In this document: in pieces, positions 33,896 through 43,345 of the stretch | How positions within the stretch are numbered: the first letter of the stretch is position 1 | How the letters are laid out: each line of letters opens with the position of its first letter | Notes under the pieces: generated by a model | Seen by the model: only the letters and a program-made list of their open reading frames with translations | What the model was told of the DNA's origin: nothing | The model's database searches: none | Program-made: the position numbers and the translations under genes | Assembly (NCBI RefSeq): GCF_011386835.1 | Contig: NC_088801.1 | Span: 21,934,824-21,998,823 of the forward strand | DNA length: 64,000 nt | Direction: 5' to 3' | DNA from: Chrysemys picta bellii | Taxonomy: Eukaryota > Chordata > Testudines > Emydidae

Positions 33896-34515
33896 TGGGA
33901 GCTTATCTACACTTACAGCGCAACAGCAGCGCAGCTGCACCTGCACCAGTATAGTGCATAGCGAAGACATTAAGCGTTGACATAGTGCTGTCTACCTCAG
34001 GGATTAAGTTGGTATAACTACGTTGCTCAGGGGTGTGAATTTTCCACAGGGGAAACAACACAGTTATATGGATAGAAGTTGGTACCCTAGACTAGTGGTT
34101 CTCAACCTTTCCAGACTATTGTACCCCTGTCAGGAATCTGATTTGTCTTATGTACACCCAGGTTTCACCTCACTTAAAAACTACTTGCTTACAAAAATCA
34201 GACATAAAAATACACAGCACATTATTACTGAAAAATTGCTTACTTTCTGATTTTTACAATATAATTATAACATGAATCAATTGGAATATAAATATTGTAC
34301 TTACATCTCAGTGCATGGTATATAGAGCAGTATAAACAAATCTTTGTCTGTATGGAATTTTTTAGTTTGTAGTGTCATCGATAGTGCTTTTTATGTAGCC
34401 TGTTGTAAAACTAGGCAAATATCTACATGAATGGATGTATCCCATGGAAGACTTCTTCGTATCCTTGGAGGTACGTGTAACCCTGGTTGAGAACCACTGG
34501 TGTTGACCAAGCCTG
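33896..34515 (+). mobile_element. hAT-type element interrupted by another hAT-type element
   Basis: Left end GAGCTTATCTACACTTACAG and a degenerate right end GTGTTGACCAAGCCTG bracket the insertion at 34093-34499. The inner sequence CAGTATAGTGCATAGCGAAG and TAAGTTGGTATAACTACG is typical of this family in turtles. The right end is very short because the insertion landed almost in the terminal repeat. Confidence 0.6.
34093..34499 (+). mobile_element. Non-autonomous hAT-type element, 407 bp
   Basis: Terminal inverted repeats TAGTGGTTCTCAACC and GGTTGAGAACCACTG. Just inside are AGACTATTGTACCCCTGTC and TCCTTGGAGGTACGTGTAACC. The interior is AT-rich with no coding. The putative 8-bp flanks CCCTAGAC and GTGTTGAC agree at only four bases. 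Confidence 0.85.
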
Positions 34516-34934
34516 ACTCATGGAAGGAATGTGGGGTGATCAGACTATTGAGAGAAGGTTTGGAGTAGGAAAAAAAACTGCGTTCATTATCAGAAATTGA
34601 AGGGTTAGGCATTGAAATAACAAACCATTTTACAAATATTAATTCATGTTTGATTTGTGTGGGCTGCTCCTAGGGTAACTATCTTCTTCTTAAGGGCAGC
34701 TCCATGAGCCTGAGGGCCCCTTGGCAGTGTAACCAGCGCAACTCTTGTGTGTCAAGGAGCTGGATACGGGGATGTATCACATGGGGTTATGTTCCCCTAC
34801 GTGGCATGGTGCCCAGCTCTGCAGGAACTCCTTGTGTGACATTGTGTGTATGGCTGAGGGTGTGCAGGCATGTTACAAACGTACAAGGTTATTTCAGCTG
34901 TTGCTCTGAAGCAGTTTCACAGCTGGACTGGCTT

Positions 34935-35130
34935 TCACAGCTGCTCCACAGACCTATGAGGATGATTCTCCTCTTTCTCAGGGCTCAGCCCATGGATTTT
35001 CCCTTCATCACACAGAAGTTATGGGCTTTATACGGGAAATGCTGGCAAAATTTTATGGCTTGTGTTATGCAGGTGGTCAGACTACATGATAATAATAGAC
35101 CCTTCTGGCCTTAAAATTTATAACTCAAAC
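34935..35130 (+). mobile_element. CR1-family LINE 3' end
   Basis: CTTGTGTTATGCAGGTGGTCAGACTACATGAT and CCCTTCTGGCCTTAAAATTTA blocks form a CR1 3' terminus (only short parts are shown here as motifs; positions 35057-35124). Upstream homology fades by about 34935. Confidence 0.8.
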
Positions 35131-36420
35131 TCTGACAGAACTCATGTGAGTAACATAAGCAGAATTTGGTCCTAAATCAATGTTGTCTTAATATTTCTGC
35201 AATATATTTCACTATGTGTGCTTCAGTTTCTTATCATCCTATTGTGCTGACAGCACTATTAATCTTGCCTGTAGAAATACAAGGCAATTAAAATAGTAAC
35301 TTCTTTCTTAAGCCTTTTGGAAGTTTTGAATTATGTCATTTCAGGAAGAGAAAGAAAGCAATTTAACCTTACTAGCTCTCACTTACATGAGTAGTAAACC
35401 GTCTGCATTTTAAATCTGCAGTGGTGCTTTTCTAAGTGAAGTTAATGGCTTTATTAGGCTGTACATTTTACATGCAAAATTACATTTTTCTAAGCAAAAG
35501 AAAAGGGGAAATAATGATCAGGATAGAAAGATATAAACATAAAAATATGAAAAACATAGTGTTGGGCAAGCAGGTGTTGCTGTGAAGTCTCATTTTCAGG
35601 ATACAAGAATAAGTCTGCCCTGGTTTTGTGATTGTTTGAAACCTGAGAAGAATATACGAAGTAAGAGGTATACAGTTTCTAATATGTGACAATTCTTTTG
35701 ACTGAAACAGCACACAGTCCTACAGCTTTCCTCAGACAAAACTCCCACTGCCTTCAAATGAGGCACTGAAGAGAATGGGAAGTTTGTCTGTGTAAAGAGA
35801 AATGGATAGAGCAAACAGTTATCATTGCATCAGTTAAAGATTGCTATTTAGGTCCTCTTCTGAACAAGCATATTGGGATTTTATTGTTTATGGAAACCCA
35901 TTTGATACTAAAAATTCAGAAGATGCTTGGTTATGGGTTCTTAGGCAGATTGATAAAAACAATTAGCTGAGTTTAGCAATGAATTGCAGGACCGATGAAT
36001 GTGACCACTGCAATGGTGGATGCTGATGAATCAGTGGTCAGAAATGAAGAGAGGTTAGCGGAGATAGCTACGAAAAGCTAGATTGCCTTTTAAGAGGCTT
36101 AATTCATTTTTAATAGGCTTTTGAAAATAAAACTAATAAGTTGAGCATCCACATTCAAAAAAAAAGAAACTATTTTAATTTCTTTCAATTAGGAATTTGC
36201 ATCTTGTTTAAACTCTAAAATATGTTAGTGTTGTGTAAAACATGTTTTTAATTATCGCACCACTAAGTCTTTATGTTGTTTTGTTTAGTACCTTTGAGGA
36301 ATGAGATGAGGAAGGGGAAATTAGAATAGAACAGAATATGCAAATTCAGCATGCAAACATTTTAGCTGTGAAAAACCTCACATATTCCTCTCATTTCAGT
36401 TTTCACAGGGTAGCAAAGAG
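35131..36420. other. Intron without recognisable elements
   Basis: Unique AT-rich sequence; no gene or repeat I can name. Confidence 0.5.
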
Positions 36421-36500
36421 TTCATAGATTCATAGATTCTAGGACTGGAAGGGACCTCGAGAGGTCATCGAGTCCAGTCCCCTGCCCGCATGGCATGTTT
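36421..36500 (-). mobile_element. CR1 LINE 3' tip, 80 bp
   Basis: TCATAGATTCATAGATTCTA then GGAAGGGACCTCGAGAGGTC and AGTCCAGTCCCCTGCC are the reversed CR1 3' end with its short terminal repeat. Confidence 0.93.
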
Positions 36501-36598
36501 CTCACGCAAACCCCATGTCTTTATTTGTAATGATGCGGCAGCTGAGTAACTGCTAGTGATCGTAGCAATTCATCACTAGACACAGAAGTGGAGTACAA

Positions 36599-36970
36599 CA
36601 GGAGTTCCCAACCTTTTTTTTTTTCCTGAGCTCCCCCTATATCCCAATATTCTATAAAAACTCCATGGCCCACCTGTTCCACAATAACTGGTTTTCTTCA
36701 TATAAAAGCCAGGGCAGGCGTTAGGGGGTAGCAAGCAGAGAAGTTGCCTGGGGCCCCATGCCACAGGGGCCCCGAGAAGCTACATTGCTCAGGCTTCGGC
36801 TTCAGCCCCGAGTGACAGGGTTCAGAGCCCCGGGCTTCAGTGCCATGCAGCAAGCCTTTGGCTTTCTGCCCTGAGCCTCAGTGAGTCTAAAGCTGACCAT
36901 GCTTGGAGGACCCCGTGAAACCCGTTCACGGCCTCCCGGTGGGCTCCAGGACCCTGGTTTAGAACTATTG
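36599..36970. mobile_element. Non-autonomous hAT-type element, 372 bp, perfect 8-bp target duplication
   Basis: Ends CAGGAGTTCCCAACC and GGTTTAGAACTATTG are inverted repeats of the CAGNGGTTCCCAACC type. GAGTACAA flanks both sides (36591-36598 and 36971-36978). The interior has T-rich then GC-rich parts, including GGGGCCCCATGCC. No coding. Confidence 0.92.
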
Positions 36971-36999
36971 GAGTACAATACTTCCAATGCAACTACAGT

Positions 37000-37822
37000 A
37001 ATGTCTTAGCCTCCAAGCAGTCTTTGGTGACAAATGCCTGAAATTCCTCTCAAGGGTTGGAGCAGATGGTCTGAAAACGTAGACCCATCCAGTTCACAAA
37101 GTCATATTTGGACAGCAATGCCTGCTGGTTAGCAATTCACATCTGCAAGGAAGAGGAGGTGTAAATTTTTCTGCCCATCAGGTCCATGAAATCAGTCCTT
37201 ACCCTTGGGAGTAGATTTAAACCCACCCTGCCATTCCGCATAGTTACAAACAGGGAATTTGGGATTGGTGGGAGTAAAAAACCCTCAAATCCCTGCACCA
37301 GAATGAAGTTACACTCCATGCACTTTGCTGCAGATGGTACTAAAGCCAACATGCTCCAGAGTCCCTTCGCTGGCTCAAGGAGCACATTGTTAATAGGAAA
37401 GATGACTCTCCCAGGGGGAAACAGCTGCAGGATATCCATTAACTTATGGGTGTTCTCCTGCGGGAATGTTGCAGGGAAGCAGCCATGCACCGCAAAAAGT
37501 CCTGGTATGCCTTGAAAACATCCAATGAAGGTGAGGAAGAGCCAGGCATTGTGGCAGGGATGAAGATGAAGTGATTAATTGTGCCAGAGCCATATCCTGC
37601 TCCAGGACTGATGGGCCTGGACAGGAAGACTGTGTAGGCTACTCAAGGGGAAGGTTCGCTGGTGCCTGGGCCTGTGGTGGATTGACAGTCACTGCCACAG
37701 ATATGGTCAGTGATCTTGCTTTGGAGCAGGACGAGGAGTGGGACCTCCATGACCTAGAAGCATCCCACAAATTCCATGGAGAGCATGGATAAGGACATAT
37801 GCGCCGACTTCTCCTCTTTAAC
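37000..37822 (-). pseudogene. DIRS-like retroelement gag, C-terminal part (relic)
   Basis: On the minus strand, with frame slips and stops, the order is a Ser/Arg-rich segment (ASRSWRSHSSSCSKARS, about 37755-37705), a DVFKAYQDFLRCMA-like block near 37525-37484, PAKGLWSMLA, then PNSLFV and finally MGRKIYTSSSLQM with ANQQALLSKYDF just after it. I recognise these as the gag-like ORF of vertebrate DIRS-type elements. The N-terminal part lies at 38712-39130 beyond an LTR insertion. Heavily mutated, non-functional. Confidence 0.7.
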
Positions 37823-38009
37823 GTGAGTGCTCGACCTCCTCCCTCTGCCCCCCCCACTCCAACTCTTCCATGAGGCCCTGCCCTGCCTCTTCCCACCCCA
37901 GAAGTACAAAGGCTCGACCTCAGAACTCACTGGACAGACAGCTGCCTCCAGCCTGGCCCGCGACTGGGAAGCCCTTTCAGCCCTAGGTGCACCCAAAATC
38001 TGGCCTGAC

Positions 38010-38117
38010 CTGCCCCTCGCCCGCTACCCAGAGGAGTTGCTGGGCCTGCCCCACACCCGCTACCCAGAGGAGTTGCCGGGCCTGCCTCTTGCCAACTACC
38101 CGGAGGAACCCATGGTG
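38010..38117. repeat. Three 36-bp tandem repeats inside the LTR
   Basis: Units begin CTGCCCCTCGCCCGCTACCC, CTGCCCCACACCCGCTACCC and CTGCCTCTTGCCAACTACCC. The period is exactly 36 bp, so the repeat stays open in all frames. Confidence 0.9.
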
Positions 38118-38380
38118 CTGGACCCCCCAGAGGACACTACTGTGACCCAGGTACCACAAGAGGGGGAGTCTGAAAGTAGCCCGGGGGCAGCCGACCCTAG
38201 TCAATGTCAGTGTGTTGCGGCCAGGATCCCCACTGATGCAGCAGCGGGTCTTCTGCTGCTGCTAGGGCCCCGGTCTGGGATGCAGTGGAGTGGGAGGGTC
38301 TGCGTCCCCTCTGCCACCCAACTCGCGGGTGGCAGTCTCCCCCTCTCCCAGGCCCTTTGGAGGCCTGGGCTCATTGCTAC

Positions 38381-38566
38381 TGTTTGTATTACTACTGCTT
38401 AGCCCCTGCCTGAGGGTCTGAGCGCCTGACTCATTGTTGCCCTGCCCTGATCCAGGGCATGGGCTTATTGCTAGTGTTTGCACTGTTATTGCTCCACCCC
38501 TGCCTGACGGCCTGAGCACCTGACTCACTGTTGCCCCGCCCTGACCTAGGGCCCAGGCTTACTGTG
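38381..38566. repeat. Two 94-bp tandem repeats inside the LTR
   Basis: TGTTTGTATTACTACTGCTT at 38381 and TGTTTGCACTGTTATTGCTC at 38475 start two copies sharing GCCTGACTCA, TTGCCC and AGGGC blocks. Confidence 0.85.
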
Positions 38567-38711
38567 CTTATTTCAATTGCCACAAGGGCCGCTGAGGGAG
38601 ACTGCAGCGGCCAGACTAATTCCCCCAAGACATCAACAGTGTATAGTGAGGTGGTGTGGCTCGCCGCTGCCCCAGAGAGGGACGAGCCCTGGCTAACCTC
38701 TTTACAATAAC

Positions 38712-39480
38712 CCTAAGGCCACCTCTGATCTGACAAAGGTCTTGGTGATGAAGCAGGCCACATGGCCTATTCAAGCAAGAGCTGCTTCAGATGAAGATCT
38801 GAAGTGGGGGAGGGATAGCTCAATGGTTTGAGCATTGGCATGCTAAACCCAGGGTTCTGAATTCAATCCTTGAGGGGGCCACTTAGGGATCTGGGGCAAA
38901 ATCAGTACTTGATTCTGCTAGTGAAGGCAGGGGGCTGGACTCGATGACCTTTTGAGGTCCCTTCCAGTTCTATGAGATAGGTATATCTCCATATATGGAT
39001 CCTTCACCACGATCTACAAATCGAACATCGCTCCTTGATGTGGGCTTTGCCTAGGCACAACAAGCTCTGCGTGTGGGGATCGTTGTTGGTGATTGCTCCC
39101 ACAGATGACAGACAATGTTTAAACCCTGGTGAGGGCATTTCCAGGGAATACTTGAACTACAGCTAACAAACAGTAAATCTTACTAACGCTGTACTCAGAG
39201 TACTAATTAACTACATAAAACTAGAAAAGTCACTAAAAATAGATGGAATGTGAGATGAAAACCACAGAGCTCTGACTCTACAGGCAGTAAGGAGAAACTG
39301 ATGGGGGGTCAGGGCAGTGCCACCACATACAGCCAAGGGAAGGCCTATGGCCACGAGGCACAAGAGCCGCCCCTCTACGGCTACCACTTGCCAAAATTCT
39401 CTGTCTCTGGTGCGCTGGACATGCACACACCTAAGTGGGACACACAGCTGCATCTACTCAAAGAAGAATTACAAAATCCC
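38712..39480 (-). pseudogene. DIRS-like retroelement 5' region and gag N-terminus (relic)
   Basis: Minus strand: leader from about 39480, then ATG at about 39138 opening MPSPGFKHCLSSVGAI, then NNDPHTQSLLCLGKAHIKER and CSIC. This H...CLG..H...C..C pattern marks the gag-like ORF of vertebrate DIRS-type elements. A stop follows shortly, then the SINE at 38806-38993, then a short continuation FRSSSEAALA. Together with 37000-37822 it is one element broken by two later insertions. No reverse transcriptase here. Confidence 0.7.
38806..38993 (+). mobile_element. tRNA-derived SINE of the turtle Cry (polIII/SINE) family
   Basis: Starts GGGGGAGGGATAGCTCAATG with an A box (TAGCTCAATGGTTTGAGC) and a B box (GGTTCTGAATTCAATCC). 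Then comes the family body GGGGCCACTTAGGGATC, the CR1-like tail GGACTCGATGACCTTTTGAG and the end GAGATAGGTATATCTCC. The tail resembles a LINE 3' end, as expected for a SINE mobilised by LINE machinery. It interrupts the gag relic and points to a cryptodiran turtle. Confidence 0.93.
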
Positions 39481-40214
39481 AACCCCACTTTGCTGAAATT
39501 TCCCCAATTTCTCTCATGCACTAGTCATTACAAAAAGGAGTGCCCAAGCGAAAATAATTCAGTCCTACAAAAAGGGAAAGAAGTATCGATTTGAGCGATT
39601 ATATATTTACAATTCAGAGGGGGGAAATCCCATATTCTTAATTGTGGGGGGAGGCGGGGATGACTTTTTTCCTTATCTTGCTGGGTTGTTCTCAGTTCTA
39701 CCTCAGCAACAGCTAAGGGCCAGTTCTTATTTATGAAAACAGCTCAGTTCTTATTTAGGCACCTATGTGAGGTGCCCAGATTTTCAGAATTTATCAGCAC
39801 AACAATGGGAGCAACTGGGTGCTGAGTTCATTTAAAAATCTGGCTCAGCACTGATTCTCTAGGGTCAGTTATCTGCCGTACAACTAACCCCAACAAGAAG
39901 ATCAAACAGTTGTCCTGTCCTTACTTTTTTCCAAAATACGCCTGACAGAGATTCCTTCCCTCCCTTTTAAACACATTTAATGCAAGCACTGGAATGTCTT
40001 TCCTTTATTTAATGGGAAGGAATGGTATAATGTTGGAGAATCGCGGTTTAAAAGAAAATTAGAATTATGCCACATACAAAACACTAAATAAATAGCACAT
40101 GCACAGACATATTCAATTTTGAATGTGCAAAAATTCTGTGTCTGAGCTTATTCAAGCTGATGGAAACAGAGTGGTTGTTTAGTTAGACAGCTTTGTTGAT
40201 ACATGGGTGAAGTT
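39481..40214. other. Intron, mostly unique
   Basis: At 39776-39855 AGATTTTCAGAATTTATCAGC and GGGTGCTGAGTTCATTTAAA form a weak palindrome with AAAATCTGGCTCAGCAC. Otherwise nothing nameable. Confidence 0.45.
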
Positions 40215-40298
40215 TAAGGGCCAGATCCTGGTCACATCATATTTATTTTTATTTTGCATTTGGCCACTGACTTCAAAGAACCAGGATCCAGCCCTTAG
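40215..40298. repeat. Imperfect short palindrome, GAAGTCAATG family
   Basis: TAAGGGCCAGATCCTGG pairs with CCAGGATCCAGCCCTTA, with CCACTGACTTCAAAG on the inner right arm. The same arms with a different middle occur degenerately at 50610-50700. Confidence 0.75.
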
Positions 40299-40512
40299 TG
40301 AGAGTTTGCACAAACCAAAAGGCGCTATCTTCATACAACTTTTGCAAGACTAATCAAGTTTTACAGCTAAAATAACCTCACAGCTTTGTTCAAGAATGCA
40401 GGAAAGTCACTGGTTACACTGCCAAAGCAGCAAAGAAGGGTCCTAAATCTAAATCTTTACTTAGGCAAGGTTCCCACTAAAGTCAGTGGCAGTTTTAGCT
40501 GAATAAGGACTC

Positions 40513-41182
40513 TAAGGCCTTGGCTACACTTGCAGCTGTACAGCGCTGTGAGGTAAACCTGTTTTCGCACATTTGAGTAGGGAAAACGCTGCAGTCTGTC
40601 CACACTGACAGCTGCCAGCGCAGTGGCGTGGCCACACTTGCAACATTTGCAGCTGTGTTGGGAGCGGTGCATTATGGGCAGCTATCCCAGCATTCATGTG
40701 GCTGCAATGTGCTTTTCAAAATGGGGCGTGGGGGGTGGGACTGTGACAGGGAGTGTGGGGGGAGAGAGAGTGCTTTTTGGAGCGTGTCAGCTCTCTATTT
40801 TGCAAGTTCCGAACTCCCGGCCCCCTGCTCATTCATTCACTCACTCAAAGCAAACAGCAAACTGTTCGCTTTTTCTCTGTGGTACGAGCTTTGAAACTGG
40901 CACTTCCGCATTCCTGCAGCCGGTCGCAACAATGGAGAGGATTGGCCACTTGACAAGGTGATCAGTACAGCGCTGCAGGTTGTTTCCTGGTACACACTCA
41001 CAGGGGAGAGTCGTAGCCACTCCGCTGTATCTCTTATGCTTCTCGGGGAGGTGGAGTACCTGCAGCGGTGTACCCAGGGAGATACAGCGCTGCAAATGCC
41101 CTGCCAGTGTGGACGGGGAGTGAGTTACAGCGCTGGGGGCGGCTTTACAGCACTGTAACTCGCAAGTGTAGCCAAGGCCTAA
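40513..41182. mobile_element. Non-autonomous DNA transposon, hAT-like, about 670 bp
   Basis: Inverted ends TAAGGCCTTGGCTACACTTGC and GCAAGTGTAGCCAAGGCCTAA. The interior contains AGCGGTGCATTATGGGCAGC and several CAGCGCTG words, familiar from turtle hAT-type elements. No domain in the open frames. A clear target duplication was not found. Confidence 0.85.
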
Positions 41183-41369
41183 ATGTATTTGAAAACATGG
41201 TGATAAAGAAGGAAGGTAACTCATCAGGCACTATGTAACCCTATTAAGCTATCATTGTCACTGTTTGTGTCATCGAAGTGTAAACAAGGTTAAGAAATGT
41301 GAACCGCTGTTGTTCACCATAGTGGCCTTTCCAAGAGGAGTTACAATACCTGGCAATTAGGTCTCTGTG

Positions 41370-41652
41370 GTCTGGTCTATACTACCCGCCTGAATCGGCG
41401 GGTAGAAATCGACCTCTCGGGGATCGATTTATCGCGTCCCATCGGGACGCGACAATCGATCCCCGAATCGGCGCTCTAACTCCACCAGCGGAGGTGGTAG
41501 TAAGCGCCGCCGACAAAAAGCGGCAGAAGTCGATTTTGCCGCCGTCCTCACAACGGGGTAAGTCGGCTGCAATACGTCGAATTCAGCTACGCTATTCACG
41601 TAGCTGAATTTGCGTATCTTAAATCGACTCCCCGCTGTAGTGTAGATGTACC
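41370..41652. mobile_element. Non-autonomous DNA element, 283 bp, with 5-bp target duplication
   Basis: Runs from GTCTGGTCTATACTAC to GTAGTGTAGATGTACC. CTGTG occurs directly on both sides (41365-41369, 41653-41657). CpG-rich interior with two strong hairpins: GGGGATCGAT...ATCGATCCCC at 41419-41465 and GAATTCAGCTACG...CGTAGCTGAATT at 41579-41610. Sister of 48674-48957, in the opposite orientation judged by hairpin order. Confidence 0.88.
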
Positions 41653-41657
41653 CTGTG

Positions 41658-42109
41658 ACTAATTCTCCTAATGCTTGACTAGGAGAGCCTAGTTTACTTG
41701 TGAACTGCATGTGGAAAAGCTTTTATGCAGCTGATGCTATGAAGAGTGCAACTATGCTCAACTTAGTGGGGAATGTATATGCTTCTTATTTATACTGCCA
41801 GCAATACACACACACAGCACAAACAAATAAACAAGTAACAGGTCCCTGCAGCAAAGTTAGCACTAACAAAAGGTGCAAAGACAGTATAATACAAACAGTA
41901 CCGCAAGATTCACAGTAGGGCTCCAATCCTGCACAGCTTTACACACATGCTTAATTTTATGCACTGGGTATTGACTAACAGGACTACAGAGTCTGTAAAG
42001 TTAAGACTATTTATAAGTCTCTGAAAAATCAGGCCCCAAGTTCATGTATCATTCAAAATGAACAGCCAACCAGAATGTTAAGTCATCATCACACATGGAT
42101 TTTTCAGCT
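41658..42109. other. Intron without recognisable elements
   Basis: Unique sequence; short CA-rich tract near 41807. No gene seen. Confidence 0.45.
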
Positions 42110-42372
42110 CATTCTGACAACAAAAATTACTACATGACCCCAGGAGGGGGGACCAAAGCCCGAGCCTGCCTGAGCCCTGCTGCACAGGGCCAGGGGATCA
42201 AAGCCGAAGTCCAAGCCCTGACTTCCGTGGCCCAGGCCCAAGCCCAAGCGCCTCAGCCCCAGTTTGGCATCAGGCCCCGGCAAGTCTAATGCCAACCCTG
42301 GCGACCCCATTAAAATGGGGTCCCAACCCATTTTGGGGTCCCAACCGACAGTTTGAGAACCTTTGCTATACA
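42110..42372 (+). mobile_element. hAT-type element right-end fragment
   Basis: GC-rich body with AAGCCCAAGC-type words, then paired GGGGTCCCAACCC blocks and an end reading CAGTTTGAGAACCTTTGCTA, a decayed hAT-type terminal repeat. Left end not found. Confidence 0.6.
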
Positions 42373-42644
42373 GAACCAAACACATTGTTGCTGAAAATAA
42401 GCACAGCTGGCCGGTGTTCAAAAAGGATTCCATCTGCAGGGTACAGGGTATAAGTAAGTTAGAACACAGACAAGAATATAGAATGATGCATGGTCACTGA
42501 ACTAATTGTTACTTTAATACCAGAGTTTTAAAAAGTAAGTTACATATGTTGAAATGTGATGCAGCTTTGTAGTTTACAAGCTTATGTTTCTGTATGTTAA
42601 AACTGTATCAGCATTGGGAGAAAGTTTGCATTGTTTGTTTTATA

Positions 42645-42718
42645 GGGCCCTGATTCAAAGCCCAATGAAGTCAATTGAAAGGCTGCCATTGACTTTAATG
42701 GGCTTTGATCAGGCCCTT
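42645..42718. repeat. Short palindrome, GAAGTCAATG family, 74 bp
   Basis: GGGCCCTGATTCAAAGCCCA on the left and GGGCTTTGATCAGGCCCTT on the right, with AATGAAGTCAATT and ATTGACTTTAATG inside. About 30-bp arms with few mismatches: the best member of the family here. Confidence 0.85.
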
Positions 42719-43019
42719 AATATATACTCATCAGTGATGGGAACCAGTACAAAATCCTAAAATACATAATGATGCAATTTTCTTTTCACTAAGATTGAAG
42801 ATGGACTTAGAGATGGAGTGCTTTGAAGACACATTTGTTGCAGCGATGAGCCCTTCCTGAAGTTTATTCAGCATTTTGCTGCGTGACAGGAATTTTGTAA
42901 GGCTATTAGCAAATAGTAAAAAATAATGCATGCTACAAAACTGTTAGCTGACAGTACCAAATATTCATGATGTGCTCATGCAGAAAGGCAAGTTAGCAGG
43001 GACAGAGTCTCTGGGTTAG
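42719..43019. other. Intron without recognisable elements
   Basis: Unique AT-rich sequence; nothing nameable. Confidence 0.45.
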
Positions 43020-43345
43020 AACAAAGGAATGTATTAGGAGTACTATATAACTTGAAGTCATGTTACTTTTCTGTGCCTCCATTTTCCCATCTGGAAAATC
43101 TAGGGTGACCAGATGTCCCGATTCTATAGGGACAGTCCCGATTTTTGAGTCTTTTTCTTATATAGGTTCCTATTACCTCCCACCCCTTGTCCCAATTTTT
43201 CACATTTGCTGTCTGGTCACCCTAGGAAAATCATAAAAGTGATATTTGTGGCACCTACTTGACGCTCACTCATATAATGTTTGTAAAAATGCTTCAAGCT
43301 CTTTGGATAAAAGGTGCCAAGAAAGTAGTTGTATTATTCTTATTA
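43020..43345 (+). repeat. MIR / CORE-SINE relic split by a hAT-type insertion
   Basis: Before the insertion, ACTTTTCTGTGCCTCCATTT and CCCATCTGGAAAATC form the MIR centre. After it, AAAAATGCTTCAAGCTCTTTGGATAAAAGG-type tail blocks (43285-43315) complete it. Confidence 0.8.
43101..43224. mobile_element. hAT-type MITE, 124 bp, perfect 8-bp target duplication
   Basis: Inverted ends TAGGGTGACCAGA and TCTGGTCACCCTA. GGAAAATC flanks both sides (43093-43100 and 43225-43232). The interior contains two CCCGATT blocks and no coding. It landed in the conserved centre of a MIR and so is younger. Confidence 0.95.

Larger units (their letters stand above)
37823..38706 (-). mobile_element. Solo LTR inserted in the DIRS-like relic
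   Basis: On the minus strand it starts TGTAAAGAGGTTAGCCAGGG, a TG opening familiar from turtle LTRs, and runs 884 bp to CACTCACG. Possible 5-bp flanks are TTAAC (37818-37822) and ATAAC (38707-38711), four of five matching. Inside are two direct repeats of 94 bp (38381-38474 and 38475-38566) and three 36-bp repeats (38010-38117). The 191-codon plus-strand frame across it reflects these repeats, not a gene. No internal retroelement region adjoins, hence solo LTR. Superfamily probably Gypsy-like, unproven. Confidence 0.6.

Noticed and set aside
37827..38402. 191-codon plus-strand frame
   Set aside because: It arises from 36-bp and other repeats within an LTR-like sequence on the opposite strand; no domain.
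37823..38706. Endogenous retrovirus
   Set aside because: Only an LTR-like segment is present; no gag, pol or env of retroviral type adjoins it, and the neighbouring gag relic is DIRS-like on other grounds.
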